This document shows, in pieces, positions 51,254-61,241 of a stretch of DNA of 64,000 nucleotides (position 1 is the stretch's first letter; each line of letters starts with the position of its first letter). The notes under the pieces are model-generated. The model had not been told where the DNA came from and did no database searches. It was given only the letters and a program-made list of their open reading frames with translations. The stretch lies in NCBI RefSeq assembly GCF_004136315.1, contig NZ_CP029562.1:620001-684000 (forward strand). The letters run 5' to 3'. The translations under genes and the position numbers were made by a program. Source of the DNA: Mesorhizobium sp. Pch-S (GTDB taxonomy: Bacteria > Pseudomonadota > Alphaproteobacteria > Rhizobiales > Rhizobiaceae).

Positions 51254-52018
51254 TTAGTGTCCGCCCGGATGGACGGCGTCGTTGAGATACATGCAGGTCA
51301 GCACCGCGAAGACATAGGCCTGCAGGAAAGCGACCAGGATTTCGAGCGCGGTGATGGCGACCGTCATGATCAGCGGCAGCACCGCACCGGCAATGCCGAC
51401 AGCGCCCATGGAAGTCAGCGTCACCACAAAGCCTGCGAAGACCTTGAGGGTGATGTGACCGGCCAGCATGTTGGCGAAAAGACGAACCGACAAGCTGATC
51501 GGGCGCGAGAGGAACGAGATCACCTCGATCGCAACCACCAGCGGCAGCAGCACACCCGGCACGCCGCTCGGCACGAACAGCTTCAGGAAGCCGAAGCCGT
51601 GCTTGTAGAAACCGTAGAGGATCACCGTGCAGATCACCAGGGCGGCGAGCGCGAAGGTGACGATGATATGGGTGGTGACGGTGAAGAAATAGGGGAACAG
51701 GCCGAGCAGGTTCGCAGTCAGCACGAACATGAACAGCGAGAACACCAGCGGGAAGAACTTCATGCCGTGCGAGCCGGCGGAATCGCGCAGCATCGAGGCG
51801 ACGAATTCGTAGGACATTTCCGACACCGACTGCAGGCGGGTCGGGATCAGCGCACGTCCCGAGGTGGTCAGGAGAAGGAAACCCGACGCCAGCACCACGG
51901 TGACGACCATGAACAGCGCGGAATTGGTGAAGGAAACATCATAGCCGCCGATATTGAGCGGAACGATGTTGTTGATGTGGAACTGATGGATCGGATCGAC
52001 CTTGTCAGCTGCTGCCAC
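51254..52018 (-). CDS. atpB: ATP synthase F0 subunit a
   Basis: 254 residues with five to six membrane segments; the essential Arg lies in [13 protein letters not shown] near residue 180. N-terminal [18 protein letters not shown] is the usual alphaproteobacterial start. It forms the proton half-channels against the c-ring. Preceded by atpI after 68 bases. Confidence 0.94.
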   Translation of the reverse strand: MAAADKVDPIHQFHINNIVPLNIGGYDVSFTNSALFMVVTVVLASGFLLLTTSGRALIPTRLQSVSEMSYEFVASMLRDSAGSHGMKFFPLVFSLFMFVLTANLLGLFPYFFTVTTHIIVTFALAALVICTVILYGFYKHGFGFLKLFVPSGVPGVLLPLVVAIEVISFLSRPISLSVRLFANMLAGHITLKVFAGFVVTLTSMGAVGIAGAVLPLIMTVAITALEILVAFLQAYVFAVLTCMYLNDAVHPGGH

Positions 52019-52086
52019 TTTCTAACCCTCTCGAAAGCCATTTCAGGCTTTTTGCGTTCATTCCGGCTTCGGTGCGAGGCCGTACT

Positions 52087-52476
52087 TCAGTTCTTTGGTC
52101 CGTCCGGGCCCTTACCGCCCTTTCCGAACTCGGCGACAGACCCCGCAGAGCGCAGCACATTCAATATGCCGGCTCCGAAGCCGAGCAGCAAGCCGACGAT
52201 CAACCCCCAGGGCGATGAACCCGCCAGACGATCGACCATCCAGCCAAGCCCGGTGCCGACCGCTATGCCGGCAATGAACTCGCTCGACAGCTTGAAAGCC
52301 TGACCATACCCTGAGGTACGGCCGGCATTCGCCGCTTCTTCCCCCTGGCTCCTGTCCGGATGCCTCGTCGCCAGACCGGCTTCAAGGGCGCGCCGGCGGC
52401 GCTCAAGATCGTCGTCGTGAAAGCCCGGCTTGCCGTCGCCGCCTGTCCGTCCGGTTCCGTCTGGCTTGTCGGCCAT
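52087..52476 (-). CDS. atpI: ATP synthase assembly protein I
   Basis: 129 residues. The N-terminal half is polar (DDDLERRRRALEAGLATRHPD-like charged helix); the C-terminal half has two membrane helices, FIAGIAVGTGLGWMVDRLAG and WGLIVGLLLGFGAGILNVL, as in AtpI, which assists c-ring assembly. GGGAGGTTAC precedes the ATG. First gene of the F0 operon. Confidence 0.88.
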   Translation of the reverse strand: MADKPDGTGRTGGDGKPGFHDDDLERRRRALEAGLATRHPDRSQGEEAANAGRTSGYGQAFKLSSEFIAGIAVGTGLGWMVDRLAGSSPWGLIVGLLLGFGAGILNVLRSAGSVAEFGKGGKGPDGPKN

Positions 52477-52608
52477 CGTAACCTCCCTACCCGGCCAAAA
52501 CGTCGCCGTTCGCCCGCTTTCAAGTCGCGGGCAACATAGTTAGAGGCCTTCCGCCCGTCAAGCCGAGGGGGAAGCTTTGTCGGCAAGTATTTTATGGAAT
52601 GAAATCAT

Positions 52609-52624
52609 GCACTTAAATAAGTGC
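52609..52624. promoter_or_regulatory. Palindrome upstream of the atp operon
   Basis: GCACTT-AAAT-AAGTGC, perfect 6-base arms, 133 bases upstream of atpI and 81 bases past the end of the cell-wall hydrolase gene. It could be a regulator site for atpI or a small hairpin; nothing decides between these. Confidence 0.4.
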
Positions 52625-52704
52625 GACATCGTGCCCGACATGAAGTGGACAGGCAGGGGAGAGAATCTGCCCTCTTGGCCGGGCCGAATGCGGCGCCGTC
52701 AGGG

Positions 52705-53943
52705 TCAGCTCCAGCCGCCGCCATAGGTGCGGTAGAAGATGTGCAGGCCGATCCTGGTCATCTTCTTCATCGCCCGTGCCCAGCCGGGGCTTACATAGGC
52801 GGCATAATAATGCGTGGAGGAGCCGACTTCCGGCAGGAAGATCTTGCCGGCGGTGACGGCCATGCCGATTTCCTGTGCGACCTTGTAGTTCTGCGGCTCG
52901 GTGATGCGCTTGCGGCGGCCATCGCAGGCGAAGGAGAACTGGCAGCGGTTCAGCCAGTCGTCATTCTGGTAAACGACGCCGCAGATCGACTTGGGATAGG
53001 CCGGATTGCGGACACGGTTGAGGATGACCTGGGCGACGGCAGCCTGGCCGCGTAGCGATTCGCTGCGCGCTTCGAAATAGATGCCGTTGGCGAGGCACTT
53101 CTGCTCGGGCTGGGAGAAGACCGAAGCCGGCAACGGCGTTTGCATCCAGGCGTGGTCACCCTTGCCGAGCGGCGGGATGAAACGCCCGCCAGCCGGCTTT
53201 TCATCCTGCAGCAGCGCCTCGAAGGGCGATGCCTTGGCATAGTCCGGCTCGGCCGGGCCATAGGCGGTGGCGAGGATGTCGGCGTTGTTGTTGTTGACGA
53301 GGCTGGCCAGCATCGTCGGTACGCCGTCGTCCTTCTTCTTCTCTTCACGCAGGTGAAAGGCAGAGGCGATCTGGACTTCCTTGCCCTTGATGTCGGGCTT
53401 GGCGAAGGCAAGCTTCAAACCGCTGTCGAGGCTCGGGCGCAGCAGCGACGAGGTGCGCTGGAAGATCGACCCGGCGGAGAAGTTCTTCGGCGGCGCCACC
53501 GGCGCGATCTTGACGATGCGGCTCTTCTTGTCGGCGCGCTGGACACGGGCTTCGTCGGAAACCTCTCCGGTCTTGGCGACCTTGCCGCTGAAGGCGACGG
53601 TGCCGACACCGGGCAATTGAACACCCGAGCCTGCGAGCGATCCGGTGACGGCATCCTTGTCGACGAAGGGCAGCTCGGCTGCATGGATGGAGCCGGCGGC
53701 GGCCTTCTGCACATAGGCGTTCCAGCGGGCATTGGACGATTCGAGGCCGGAGATCAGACTGGTCATGTCCTGATAGGCGACGGCAGTGGGAAAACCGATC
53801 CAGATGCCAAGGCCGACGGCGAGTGGAGGCAGGAAGGAGCGTTTGCGGTCACCGGCGGCGGCAAGAAGCCGCTTTGCGATTCGTCGATGCACGGAACTCT
53901 CCAGGACGCTGATCAAAAGCCACTGGAAAACAAAATGAAGCAT
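52705..53943 (-). CDS. Cell wall hydrolase, SleB domain
   Basis: 412 residues. A hydrophobic segment near the N-terminus (PPLAVGLGIWIGFPTAVA) anchors or exports the protein. Residues ~45-275 are low-complexity and unrecognised; the C-terminal ~130 residues are the SleB/hydrolase_2 domain: CLANGIYFEARSESLRGQ with the catalytic Glu, VILNRVRNPAYPKSICGVV and CQFSFACDG. It cleaves the glycan strand of peptidoglycan. A later start at a GTG (VLESSVHRRIAKR) is possible. Confidence 0.8.
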   Translation of the reverse strand: MLHFVFQWLLISVLESSVHRRIAKRLLAAAGDRKRSFLPPLAVGLGIWIGFPTAVAYQDMTSLISGLESSNARWNAYVQKAAAGSIHAAELPFVDKDAVTGSLAGSGVQLPGVGTVAFSGKVAKTGEVSDEARVQRADKKSRIVKIAPVAPPKNFSAGSIFQRTSSLLRPSLDSGLKLAFAKPDIKGKEVQIASAFHLREEKKKDDGVPTMLASLVNNNNADILATAYGPAEPDYAKASPFEALLQDEKPAGGRFIPPLGKGDHAWMQTPLPASVFSQPEQKCLANGIYFEARSESLRGQAAVAQVILNRVRNPAYPKSICGVVYQNDDWLNRCQFSFACDGRRKRITEPQNYKVAQEIGMAVTAGKIFLPEVGSSTHYYAAYVSPGWARAMKKMTRIGLHIFYRTYGGGWS

Positions 53944-53950
53944 TAACCTT

Positions 53951-53979
53951 GATGGTCGGTTAACGATCGGCCGACCATC
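53951..53979. terminator. Hairpin between MFS and cell-wall hydrolase genes
   Basis: GATGGTCGG and CCGACCATC, exact complements around 11 bases, 37 bases past the MFS stop and just upstream of the hydrolase start, both on the minus strand. Confidence 0.55.
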
Positions 53980-54015
53980 CGTCCGAAACCGGGACTCCTG
54001 CCCCGCATGGTCGCG

Positions 54016-55317
54016 TCAAGCCTGCGGTTCGGGCTTCAGCAGGATCGGCCAGGCAATCAGCGCACATGCCGCCGCGGCCATCCAGATGCCTGCCCATGAC
54101 GTTGCCGCCAGGAGATGAGGGATCGACAGCGGCACGAGGAAGAAGCCGACGAAGACCAGCGTGTTGGCGAGGCCGAGCGCGCTTCCGGCGCGGCTGGCGC
54201 CGGCCAGCGTGGCGATCTCGGCATAAGCGACGCCATGCCAGGACGAGACGCTGATGCCGGCAAGGACCAGCGTGGCGACGAGCGCTGCGGCGAATGCCGC
54301 ACTGCCGGGAGCGGCGAGTGCAACGAGCAGAGTGAGGACAGCGAAGGCGATCCCACTCAACAGCGCACAGAAGCGCAGATAGGCGCGGCGGTTGCGATGA
54401 CGGTCGGTCCAGCGCCCGCTCCACACGCGCATCACCATCGCGCCGATCTGCACGGCGGCAAGGGCGGCGCTGGTGACCAGCGTGCCGATGCCGGCAAAGT
54501 CGTGCAGAAAGACCGTCGTGAAGGTCAGCACCGCCACCTGCGGAAAGCAGAGAACGCCGACGGCCACGGCCAGACGCCAGATGGCGACACTGCGCAATGG
54601 AGCGGTAGCGGGCTTTGCGAGCGGTATTCCGGGCTTCACCGCCCGGTGCGATTGTGGCTCATGCAGCCAGAGCCAGGTGAAAAAGGTGCAGGCCGCAGCC
54701 GCTGCGGCCAGGAGGGAGTAGACCGCTGCGAAGCCAAAGGCTTCGGCCAGCGACGGCAGCAACAAGGCGCCGAGACCGCCGCCGAGCGGGATGGCGGTCT
54801 GCCGGATGCTCATGGCGAATCCACGCTCGCCTTCACTGAACCATGCCATGATCGCGCGGCCACTGGAGCCGTTGACGCTGCCGCCGAGCAGGCCGACGAC
54901 CAGCAGATTGGCGGCCAGGAAAGAAACGGTCGGAGCATAGGCCTGCGACGGCACCAGCAAGGCGAGCATCAACACGAGCCAGACCACCAGGGAGCCGAGG
55001 CCGGCCAGCAGCACGCGGCGATCACCCCAGCGATCCGTGAGCAACCCCCAGGGCAGCTCACTGAGGGCGACACCGAGACCAAGACAGCCCAGCACCAGGC
55101 CAAGGTCGGAATTGGAGAGATGATAGTCGCTCCGCATCGCAACAGCCGTGCTGGGCAGGCCGGCGAAGATCATTGAAAAGCAGGCGTTGGCAGCGACGCC
55201 CACGCCCAGCACCTTCCAGCGATGGCCGGCAGCAAACTGGGGGCCGGCGGTAAAGCTATCGGCTACGGCACAGGCGGCTGCCTGCGGCGGGAGGTGATCC
55301 ATCGACATTTCCGGCAT
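54016..55317 (-). CDS. MFS transporter
   Basis: 433 residues with about 12 membrane segments. The loop 2-3 motif GLLTDRWGDRRVLLAGLG near residue 90 and a second one, WSGRWTDRHRNRRAYL, near residue 302 identify the major facilitator superfamily. Substrate unknown. It is divergent from a LysR gene 116 bases away, which probably controls it. Confidence 0.85.
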   Translation of the reverse strand: MPEMSMDHLPPQAAACAVADSFTAGPQFAAGHRWKVLGVGVAANACFSMIFAGLPSTAVAMRSDYHLSNSDLGLVLGCLGLGVALSELPWGLLTDRWGDRRVLLAGLGSLVVWLVLMLALLVPSQAYAPTVSFLAANLLVVGLLGGSVNGSSGRAIMAWFSEGERGFAMSIRQTAIPLGGGLGALLLPSLAEAFGFAAVYSLLAAAAAACTFFTWLWLHEPQSHRAVKPGIPLAKPATAPLRSVAIWRLAVAVGVLCFPQVAVLTFTTVFLHDFAGIGTLVTSAALAAVQIGAMVMRVWSGRWTDRHRNRRAYLRFCALLSGIAFAVLTLLVALAAPGSAAFAAALVATLVLAGISVSSWHGVAYAEIATLAGASRAGSALGLANTLVFVGFFLVPLSIPHLLAATSWAGIWMAAAACALIAWPILLKPEPQA

Positions 55318-55433
55318 CCTTGTTTCGGCATGCCGCCGGGCGGCGGCCTTGACGAAACCTGACTACACCCATAGTTTCGTCCGAAAAATCAGGAAGTTTT
55401 TGACAAATAATCCTGATAAACAGGACAATCTGC

Positions 55434-56348
55434 ATGAGCCGCACCACTTTCGACCTCGACGCCTTGCGCAGTTTCGTTACGGGCATGGAACTCGGCAGCT
55501 TCGCCAAAGCCTCGGAACGTCTCGGCCGGTCGACCTCGGCGGTGAGCGCTCAATTGAAGAAGCTCGAGGATCAGGCGGGCACCGCGATCTTCCGCAAGGC
55601 CGGGCGCGGGCTGATGCTGACGGAAGCGGGTGAGGTCATGCTCGGCTACGCGCGGCGGCTGATCGATCTCAACGACGAGGCGGCATCCGCCGTGCGCGAC
55701 GTCGAGCTGGAAGGCTGGGTGCGGCTCGGCCTGCAGGAGGACTTTGGCGAGATGGTGCTGCCACAGGTGCTTGGCCGCTTCGCCCGCGCGCATCCCAAGG
55801 TGAAGATCGAGGCCAGGATCACCCGCAGCCAGGAACTGGCCGAGCGCGTCATGGCCGGCAACCTCGATCTGGCATTGGCATGGGACAATGGCGCGGCCCC
55901 ACCCAACAGCGATCCGGTCGCCGATGTGCAGTTGCGCTGGATCGGACCAGCCAATGTCGACATCGCGGATTGGCATGTCTCGCCGCTGCCACTGGTGTCG
56001 CTGGAAGCGCCGTGCCTGCTGCGCACGATCGCTACCGAAAGGCTCGACCGCGCCGACCGGCCATGGCGGCTGGCTTTTTCCAGCCCGAGCCTTGCCGGCA
56101 TCTGGGCGGCGGTGGCTGCCGGCCTCGGCCTAACCATCCGCACCGATATCGGCCTGCCGCCGACAGTGAAGGCATTGTCTTCCGACACCACGGGATTGCC
56201 CGTACTGCCGAAAATCGGATTGCGTTTGCACAGGAAAGACGCGGAGGCCGACCCGGTCACGCAACGGCTGGCCTACATCCTGCTCCAGGCCGCGCGTGCG
56301 GCGTTGCCTGGCAATCAGGGACAGGCGCGCCTTCGCAGCGTCGCCTGA
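55434..56348 (+). CDS. LysR-family transcriptional regulator
   Basis: 304 residues with an N-terminal winged helix (LDALRSFVTGMELGSFAKASERLGRSTSAVSAQLKKLE region, residues ~5-40) and a C-terminal effector domain from about residue 95. Divergent from the MFS gene, the standard layout for a LysR regulator and its target. It ends 10 bases from the convergent der gene. Confidence 0.87.
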   Translation: MSRTTFDLDALRSFVTGMELGSFAKASERLGRSTSAVSAQLKKLEDQAGTAIFRKAGRGLMLTEAGEVMLGYARRLIDLNDEAASAVRDVELEGWVRLGLQEDFGEMVLPQVLGRFARAHPKVKIEARITRSQELAERVMAGNLDLALAWDNGAAPPNSDPVADVQLRWIGPANVDIADWHVSPLPLVSLEAPCLLRTIATERLDRADRPWRLAFSSPSLAGIWAAVAAGLGLTIRTDIGLPPTVKALSSDTTGLPVLPKIGLRLHRKDAEADPVTQRLAYILLQAARAALPGNQGQARLRSVA

Positions 56349-56357
56349 TCGGAAGCG

Positions 56358-57794
56358 TCAGCTCTTCTTCCTGGCGCGTCCGGCGAAAGGATTGTCCGAC
56401 GTGCGCAACGCCATGCGGATCGGCACGCCCGGCATATCGAAGGATTCGCGCAGGCTGTTCACAAGGTAACGCACGTAGGATTGCGGCAGGGCATCCGGGC
56501 GCGAGCAGGAAACGACAAAGCCTGGCGGGCGCGTCTTGGCCTGCGTCACATATTTGATCTTGAGCCGGCGGCCGGCGACGGCGGGCGGCGGGTGATGCGC
56601 CAGAATGCCTTCGAGCCAGCGGTTCAGCTTACCGGTGGAAACACGGCTGTTCCAGACCCTATGGGTGCGCACGACCGCATCCATCAGCTTGTCGAGGCCG
56701 CGCCCGGTTTCAGCCGAAACGGTGACTGCCTGGATGCCCCGCGCCTGCGGCAGCAGACGCTCGGTCTTTTCGCGTAACTCCGCCAGCACTTCCTGCGGAT
56801 GGTCGATCAGGTCCCACTTGTTGAAAGCAATGACCGGCGCCCTACCCTCCCGGATGATCAGGTCGGCAATCTGCAGGTCCTGCTTTTCGAACGGGATCGT
56901 CGCATCGAGCACAATGATGACGACTTCCGCAAACCGCATGGCACGCAGGCCATCGTGGACCGAAAGCTTCTCCAGCTTTTCCTGCACCTTGGCCTTGCGG
57001 CGCATGCCGGCCGTATCGAACAGCTTGATCTGGCGACCGCGCCAGTCCCAGTCGACCGAGATGGAATCGCGGGTGATGCCGGCTTCCGGGCCGGTCAGCA
57101 GGCGCTCTTCGCCGATCAGCGCATTGATCAGGGTCGACTTGCCGGCATTGGGGCGGCCGACCACGGCGATGCGCAGCGGCTTTTCCTCGTCATAGGCCGG
57201 TATTTCCTCGGCGTCGGGATCCGCAATGTCTTCGCCGATCAACACTTCGGAGATGGCGATCTCTTCGCTGGCCTCGTCGTCTTCACCGAAGACACGTTCC
57301 GCACCGAGTGCTTCGATCACCGCATCACGCAGATCCGGCATGCCCTGGCCGTGTTCCGCCGAAATCGGCACCGGCTCGCCAAGCCCAAGCTCCCAGGCCT
57401 CCAGCATGCCACCCTGGGCGCCCCGGGCTTCGGACTTGTTGGCGACCAGCACAACCGGCTTGCCGGAACGGCGGACAACTTCGGCGAAGGTGCGGTCGTC
57501 CGGCATCAGGCCAGCCTTGGCATCCATCAGGAAGAAGATGAGGTCGGCTTCGCGGATGGCGATCTCGGTCTGCTGGCGCATGCGGCCAGGCAGCGTCGAA
57601 GCCGGCGCGTCCTCGAAACCGGCGGTGTCCACTACGTCGAAGGTGATGTCGTAGAGTTTGGCAGGATGAACGCGACGGTCGCGGGTGACGCCAGGCGTGT
57701 CGTCGACGAGGGCCAGCTTGCGACCGGCGAGGCGGTTGAAAAGCGTGGACTTGCCGACGTTAGGCCGGCCGATGATGGCGACTTTGAAGCTCAT
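56358..57794 (-). CDS. der: Ribosome assembly GTPase Der (EngA)
   Basis: 478 residues with the two tandem G domains unique to Der: G1 motifs GRPNVGKST (residue ~8) and GRPNAGKST (~213), switch motifs DTAGFED and [11 protein letters not shown]4 NKSE and NKWD, and a C-terminal KH-like domain. Essential for 50S subunit maturation. Six bases separate it from the upstream TPR protein gene, so they are co-transcribed. Confidence 0.95.
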   Translation of the reverse strand: MSFKVAIIGRPNVGKSTLFNRLAGRKLALVDDTPGVTRDRRVHPAKLYDITFDVVDTAGFEDAPASTLPGRMRQQTEIAIREADLIFFLMDAKAGLMPDDRTFAEVVRRSGKPVVLVANKSEARGAQGGMLEAWELGLGEPVPISAEHGQGMPDLRDAVIEALGAERVFGEDDEASEEIAISEVLIGEDIADPDAEEIPAYDEEKPLRIAVVGRPNAGKSTLINALIGEERLLTGPEAGITRDSISVDWDWRGRQIKLFDTAGMRRKAKVQEKLEKLSVHDGLRAMRFAEVVIIVLDATIPFEKQDLQIADLIIREGRAPVIAFNKWDLIDHPQEVLAELREKTERLLPQARGIQAVTVSAETGRGLDKLMDAVVRTHRVWNSRVSTGKLNRWLEGILAHHPPPAVAGRRLKIKYVTQAKTRPPGFVVSCSRPDALPQSYVRYLVNSLRESFDMPGVPIRMALRTSDNPFAGRARKKS

Positions 57795-57800
57795 TGCCCA

Positions 57801-58466
57801 TCACGATGCGTTGCCGGAGCCGCGGATCAGATCGGCCATCATCGTGGCACGCTGGCGGGCATTGCCCGGCGCGCCTTCGTCGGCGGCGATCTGTTCGAAA
57901 AGCTTGAGCGCGTCCTTGGCCTTGCCTTCCTTCCAGGCAGACAAGCCAAGTGCCTCGCGCGCGGTATGGCGCAGCGGACTGGTGTCGGCGGTCAGCGCCT
58001 CGACACGGCTAGAGACGTCGGCAAAGCTACCGTGGTCGACCAGAAGCAGGCCGGCGCGCAGACGTGCGATGTCGCGGATCGAAGCCGGGATCGCGCCGTC
58101 GGCAGCAACGTCATCGAAATCCTTCACGGCACCGGCGAAGTCACCCTTGTCAGCCTTGACGGTGGCGGCGCGCATGCGGGCCAGCAACGGATAGGCCCCG
58201 TAGCCATCCTTTTCCAGAGCCGACAGCGCGGTCAGCGCCTCGTCCTGCTTGCCGGTATTGGCCAGCGTCAGCGCCTGCGAGAAAGCGTCGCCGGAACGGT
58301 TGGCGCGGCTGGTGTCCCAATAACGGTAGCCGACGAAAGCCGCAGTGCCGAGCACGATCAGCACGGCAGCGCCGAGCAGGATCGGACCATAGCGATCCCA
58401 CAGCGCCTTGGCGCGGTCACTGCGGATCTCTTCATTGACTTCGCGGATAAAACTGTCGTCGGACAT
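57801..58466 (-). CDS. Membrane-anchored TPR protein, YfgM-like
   Basis: 221 residues: a short cytoplasmic N-terminus (SDDSFIREVNEEIRSDRAKALW), one membrane helix (PILLGAAVLIVLGTAAFVGY) and a periplasmic TPR region (TPR_21 type). YfgM-like proteins associate with the Sec translocon and periplasmic chaperones; in many genomes they sit next to der, as here. ATG used rather than the TTG one codon earlier. Confidence 0.8.
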   Translation of the reverse strand: MSDDSFIREVNEEIRSDRAKALWDRYGPILLGAAVLIVLGTAAFVGYRYWDTSRANRSGDAFSQALTLANTGKQDEALTALSALEKDGYGAYPLLARMRAATVKADKGDFAGAVKDFDDVAADGAIPASIRDIARLRAGLLLVDHGSFADVSSRVEALTADTSPLRHTAREALGLSAWKEGKAKDALKLFEQIAADEGAPGNARQRATMMADLIRGSGNAS

Positions 58467-58802
58467 CAATCAAACCGTTGCCGCCCGGCCAAAATGCCGA
58501 GCCAAAAGATGAGCCCCGCCTTGTAGCGGAATTTTGTCGGCATGGAAGGGGGGAGCCGGAAAATCGGCATTGTTGCCCTTTTCCTCAACATCTTCGCGCA
58601 TTTTGCAGTCATGTGGAATCACTTGGCGTTACAAAAATGCGGCGAGAACAAAATCTAGAGCGTTTCCGCGTTTCCGTGAAAAACGCAAACACTCCAGGGA
58701 CCGCATCGGCGCCACATTTCACGATTAGGCGATTGAAGCATCACCATTGCCCGGGCAGCGGCAATCGCTTATCCAACTGGACGAATTGCAGTTTTTGTAC
58801 CG
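58467..58802. other. 336-base divergent gap
   Basis: Contains the promoters for the TPR-der operon and the deacetylase, and a partial dispersed repeat. A possible start-like frame on the plus strand has no family features. Confidence 0.5.
58630..58696. repeat. Dispersed palindromic repeat, fifth copy, partial
   Basis: ACAAAAATGCGGCGAGAACAA then GAGCGTTTCCGCGTTTCCGTG and the decayed right arm ACGCAAACACTCC. Left flank resembles the copy upstream of xylB (ACAAAAATGCTGAGAAAAC), so these two share an extended form. Confidence 0.7.
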
Positions 58803-59807
58803 ATGATGCCCAGTTTGTTCCGCGTGCTTGCGTGTTCCAGCCTGATCGCAGCCACCACCACGGTGGCGTTTGCCGATCCGCCGCGATCGCGCGCGCCTGC
58901 CACGCCCAAGCAGGTCGTCATCATCTCCTTCGACAACGCGCGCGATATCGCGCAATGGAAACGCAGCCGCGCGCTGGCGCAGCGCACCGGCGCGCATTTC
59001 AGCTACTTCCTGTCCTGCGTCTTCCTGCTGTCGAAAGAAACCCGCAAGGACTACGTCACGCCGCCCAAGGGAACCGGCAAGTCGAACATCGGTTTTGCCG
59101 CGTCCAGGGAAGAAGTGGCGGAACGGCTGGAGCAGATCAACCTGGCAGTCGCGGAAGGGCACGATCTCGGCAGCCATGCCTGCGGCCATTTCGACGGCAA
59201 GGACTGGAGCAAAAGCGACTGGCTGGCCGAACTCGGCGCCGCGCGACGCATCCTGAAGAACGCCTACACGATCAACGGCATCAGCGGCGAACCCGCCGGC
59301 TGGCGCGAGCTCGCCGGATCGGTGACCGGTTTCCGGGCGCCTTATCTTTCGACCGGCAAAGGTCTCTATCAGGCACTGCCTGAAGCAGGCTTCAGCTATG
59401 ACGCCAGCGGCGTTTCGCAGGGACCTGCCGTGCCGGCGAAATCCGGTGGCATGACGCGGTTTTCGCTACCGCTGATCCCGGAAGGGCCCAAGCGACGCCC
59501 TGTCATCGCGATGGATTACAATCTGTTCGTGCGCCACTCCGGTGGTTTCGAACGGCCGAGCCAGGCCAAGGAATTCGAGGAACGCACCTACGAGGCCTTC
59601 CGCGCCGCCTTCGACAGGCAATATGGCGGCCAGCGCATCCCGCTGGAACTCGGCTTCCATTTCACGCTGATGAACGACGGCACCTACTGGAACGCGCTGG
59701 AGCGTTTCGCGGGAGAAGTCTGCGTGAAAGCAGATGTCGAATGCATCAGCTATCGCGACTATCTGGCCAGGGGCAAACCGGTGAAGCCGGCGACAGCAGG
59801 CGGCTGA
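58803..59807 (+). CDS. Secreted polysaccharide deacetylase-like protein
   Basis: 334 residues. Signal peptide to ~residue 24 (LIAATTTVAFA). NodB-homology motifs: VIISFDNARD replaces the usual TFDDG, with Asn at the second acid position; HDLGSHACGH gives the H-x4-H metal ligands; FRAPYLST is motif 3. Likely a zinc-dependent deacetylase acting on a periplasmic or surface glycan, with altered motif 1. Start may be the first or second Met. Confidence 0.72.
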   Translation: MMPSLFRVLACSSLIAATTTVAFADPPRSRAPATPKQVVIISFDNARDIAQWKRSRALAQRTGAHFSYFLSCVFLLSKETRKDYVTPPKGTGKSNIGFAASREEVAERLEQINLAVAEGHDLGSHACGHFDGKDWSKSDWLAELGAARRILKNAYTINGISGEPAGWRELAGSVTGFRAPYLSTGKGLYQALPEAGFSYDASGVSQGPAVPAKSGGMTRFSLPLIPEGPKRRPVIAMDYNLFVRHSGGFERPSQAKEFEERTYEAFRAAFDRQYGGQRIPLELGFHFTLMNDGTYWNALERFAGEVCVKADVECISYRDYLARGKPVKPATAGG

Positions 59808-59835
59808 GCCGCCCGTGTCGGTTGGTCAAGACTGG

Positions 59836-61113
59836 TCACGAAGCCGGCTGATCTTCGGGCCGCATGCCGCTGTTCTGGCGATCCAGATAATGCTGGTCGA
59901 TCGTCGGCAAAGGCTCGCCCGCCAGCGTCGCTTCGAAGGCACGCAGGCGTTTGTGGATCGACTGCAGCTCGACGATGGTCGACCACGAATTGAGCAGGAA
60001 CTGCAGGGAGTTGGCGACCCGGTCGAACGCGTTCGAAATCTGGCTGAACACACCGAAGGTGATCTTGTGCGCCACCAGTGACGGCCCCAGGATCAACAGG
60101 GCATAGATGCCGTCGGCCTGCAGATAGGTGTAGCGAACGACGTTGAAGTAAACGTAGTGGGCATAGAGCGTGAAGTAGTTGCGGCGGACGTTGTTGAACA
60201 ACTCCCTCGTGGTGACGGGCTGCGCCCTGTCGGCATGGTCTTCGCCGTATACGAGCTCCTTGCGGTAGGCGGCCTCGACGCGCTGATTGCGGAACTGCAA
60301 GCCAGGCAGCTTGACGCCGGCCACCATCACCGCGACCGTACCGAACACACACCAGACCAGCGCCGCGATGACGAGCGGCTGCGGAATGGCTCCGACGATC
60401 GGCAGTTCAGTGATGTGCTGCTGCAGTTGAATGAGGACAGGCAGGAAGGCGATCAGGGTCATGATCGACTTGACGAACGTTGCACCCAGATCCTCCATGA
60501 TCTGGGAAAAGCGCATGGTGTCTTCCTGGATACGCTGGGACGCACCTTCGATGTGGCGCAGCTTTTCCCAGTTGGCCATGAAATAGTCGTTCATCGCCGT
60601 GCGCCAGCGGAAGATCCAGTGCTGGACAACGAATGCGTTGATCACCTGCACGTTCATACCGAGCAGTGCCAGCCATGCGAAGCTGGCGACACCCCAGTAA
60701 AACTCGGCATTTGTCGACTGCCGGCTTCCGGACATCAGACCCTGCACATAGTCGTAGAACGGGCCGTACCAGTTGTTGACTGCGACACTGACCTGCACGG
60801 TGAAGTAAATGAAGAACAGCACGACGGCGGCGACCAGGATCGACCAATTCTGCCAAGGGTGCGGCGCAAACCAGGCCCAGAACGCGTAAAAGACCAGAAC
60901 ACTGACGGTGTAGTAGATGTAAAACCACAGGAATGGCTTTGACCAAAACACGTTGATGCCGATGATCGGTGGCGCGCCGGGATCAGCGGGTCCAAGGCCC
61001 AATACCGAGCCGAACTGATGTCCGCCGAAAAACCAAAGCAAAATCAGGAAAAGCGACCACGCCGCGGCCGAAAGGAAAAACAGCTTCGGCTTCGGAAAGA
61101 AAGATACGAACAC
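59836..61113 (-). CDS. bacA: BacA/SbmA-family peptide transporter
   Basis: 425 residues with about seven membrane helices (LFFLSAAAWSLFLILLWFFGG at the start) and the family stretch NWYGPFYDYVQGLMSG, then FRWRTAMNDYFMANWEKLR and EGASQRIQEDTMRFS. SbmA/BacA proteins import proline-rich and nodule-specific antimicrobial peptides using the proton gradient and are required for bacteroid survival in several legume symbioses. It belongs to the short SbmA_BacA branch without an ATPase domain. Confidence 0.88.
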   Translation of the reverse strand: MFVSFFPKPKLFFLSAAAWSLFLILLWFFGGHQFGSVLGLGPADPGAPPIIGINVFWSKPFLWFYIYYTVSVLVFYAFWAWFAPHPWQNWSILVAAVVLFFIYFTVQVSVAVNNWYGPFYDYVQGLMSGSRQSTNAEFYWGVASFAWLALLGMNVQVINAFVVQHWIFRWRTAMNDYFMANWEKLRHIEGASQRIQEDTMRFSQIMEDLGATFVKSIMTLIAFLPVLIQLQQHITELPIVGAIPQPLVIAALVWCVFGTVAVMVAGVKLPGLQFRNQRVEAAYRKELVYGEDHADRAQPVTTRELFNNVRRNYFTLYAHYVYFNVVRYTYLQADGIYALLILGPSLVAHKITFGVFSQISNAFDRVANSLQFLLNSWSTIVELQSIHKRLRAFEATLAGEPLPTIDQHYLDRQNSGMRPEDQPAS

Positions 61114-61241
61114 GTTAGCCAGCCCCAGATGATGCGCAAGCGCGATTGCGATTCGCAGTCATCAAGTCATAGTTTTTACGGCAAAGGAATGGTGGCTCGG
61201 CCTGCCGGCGAATTACTTTTTCGTCACGTTGGCGAGCGGGC

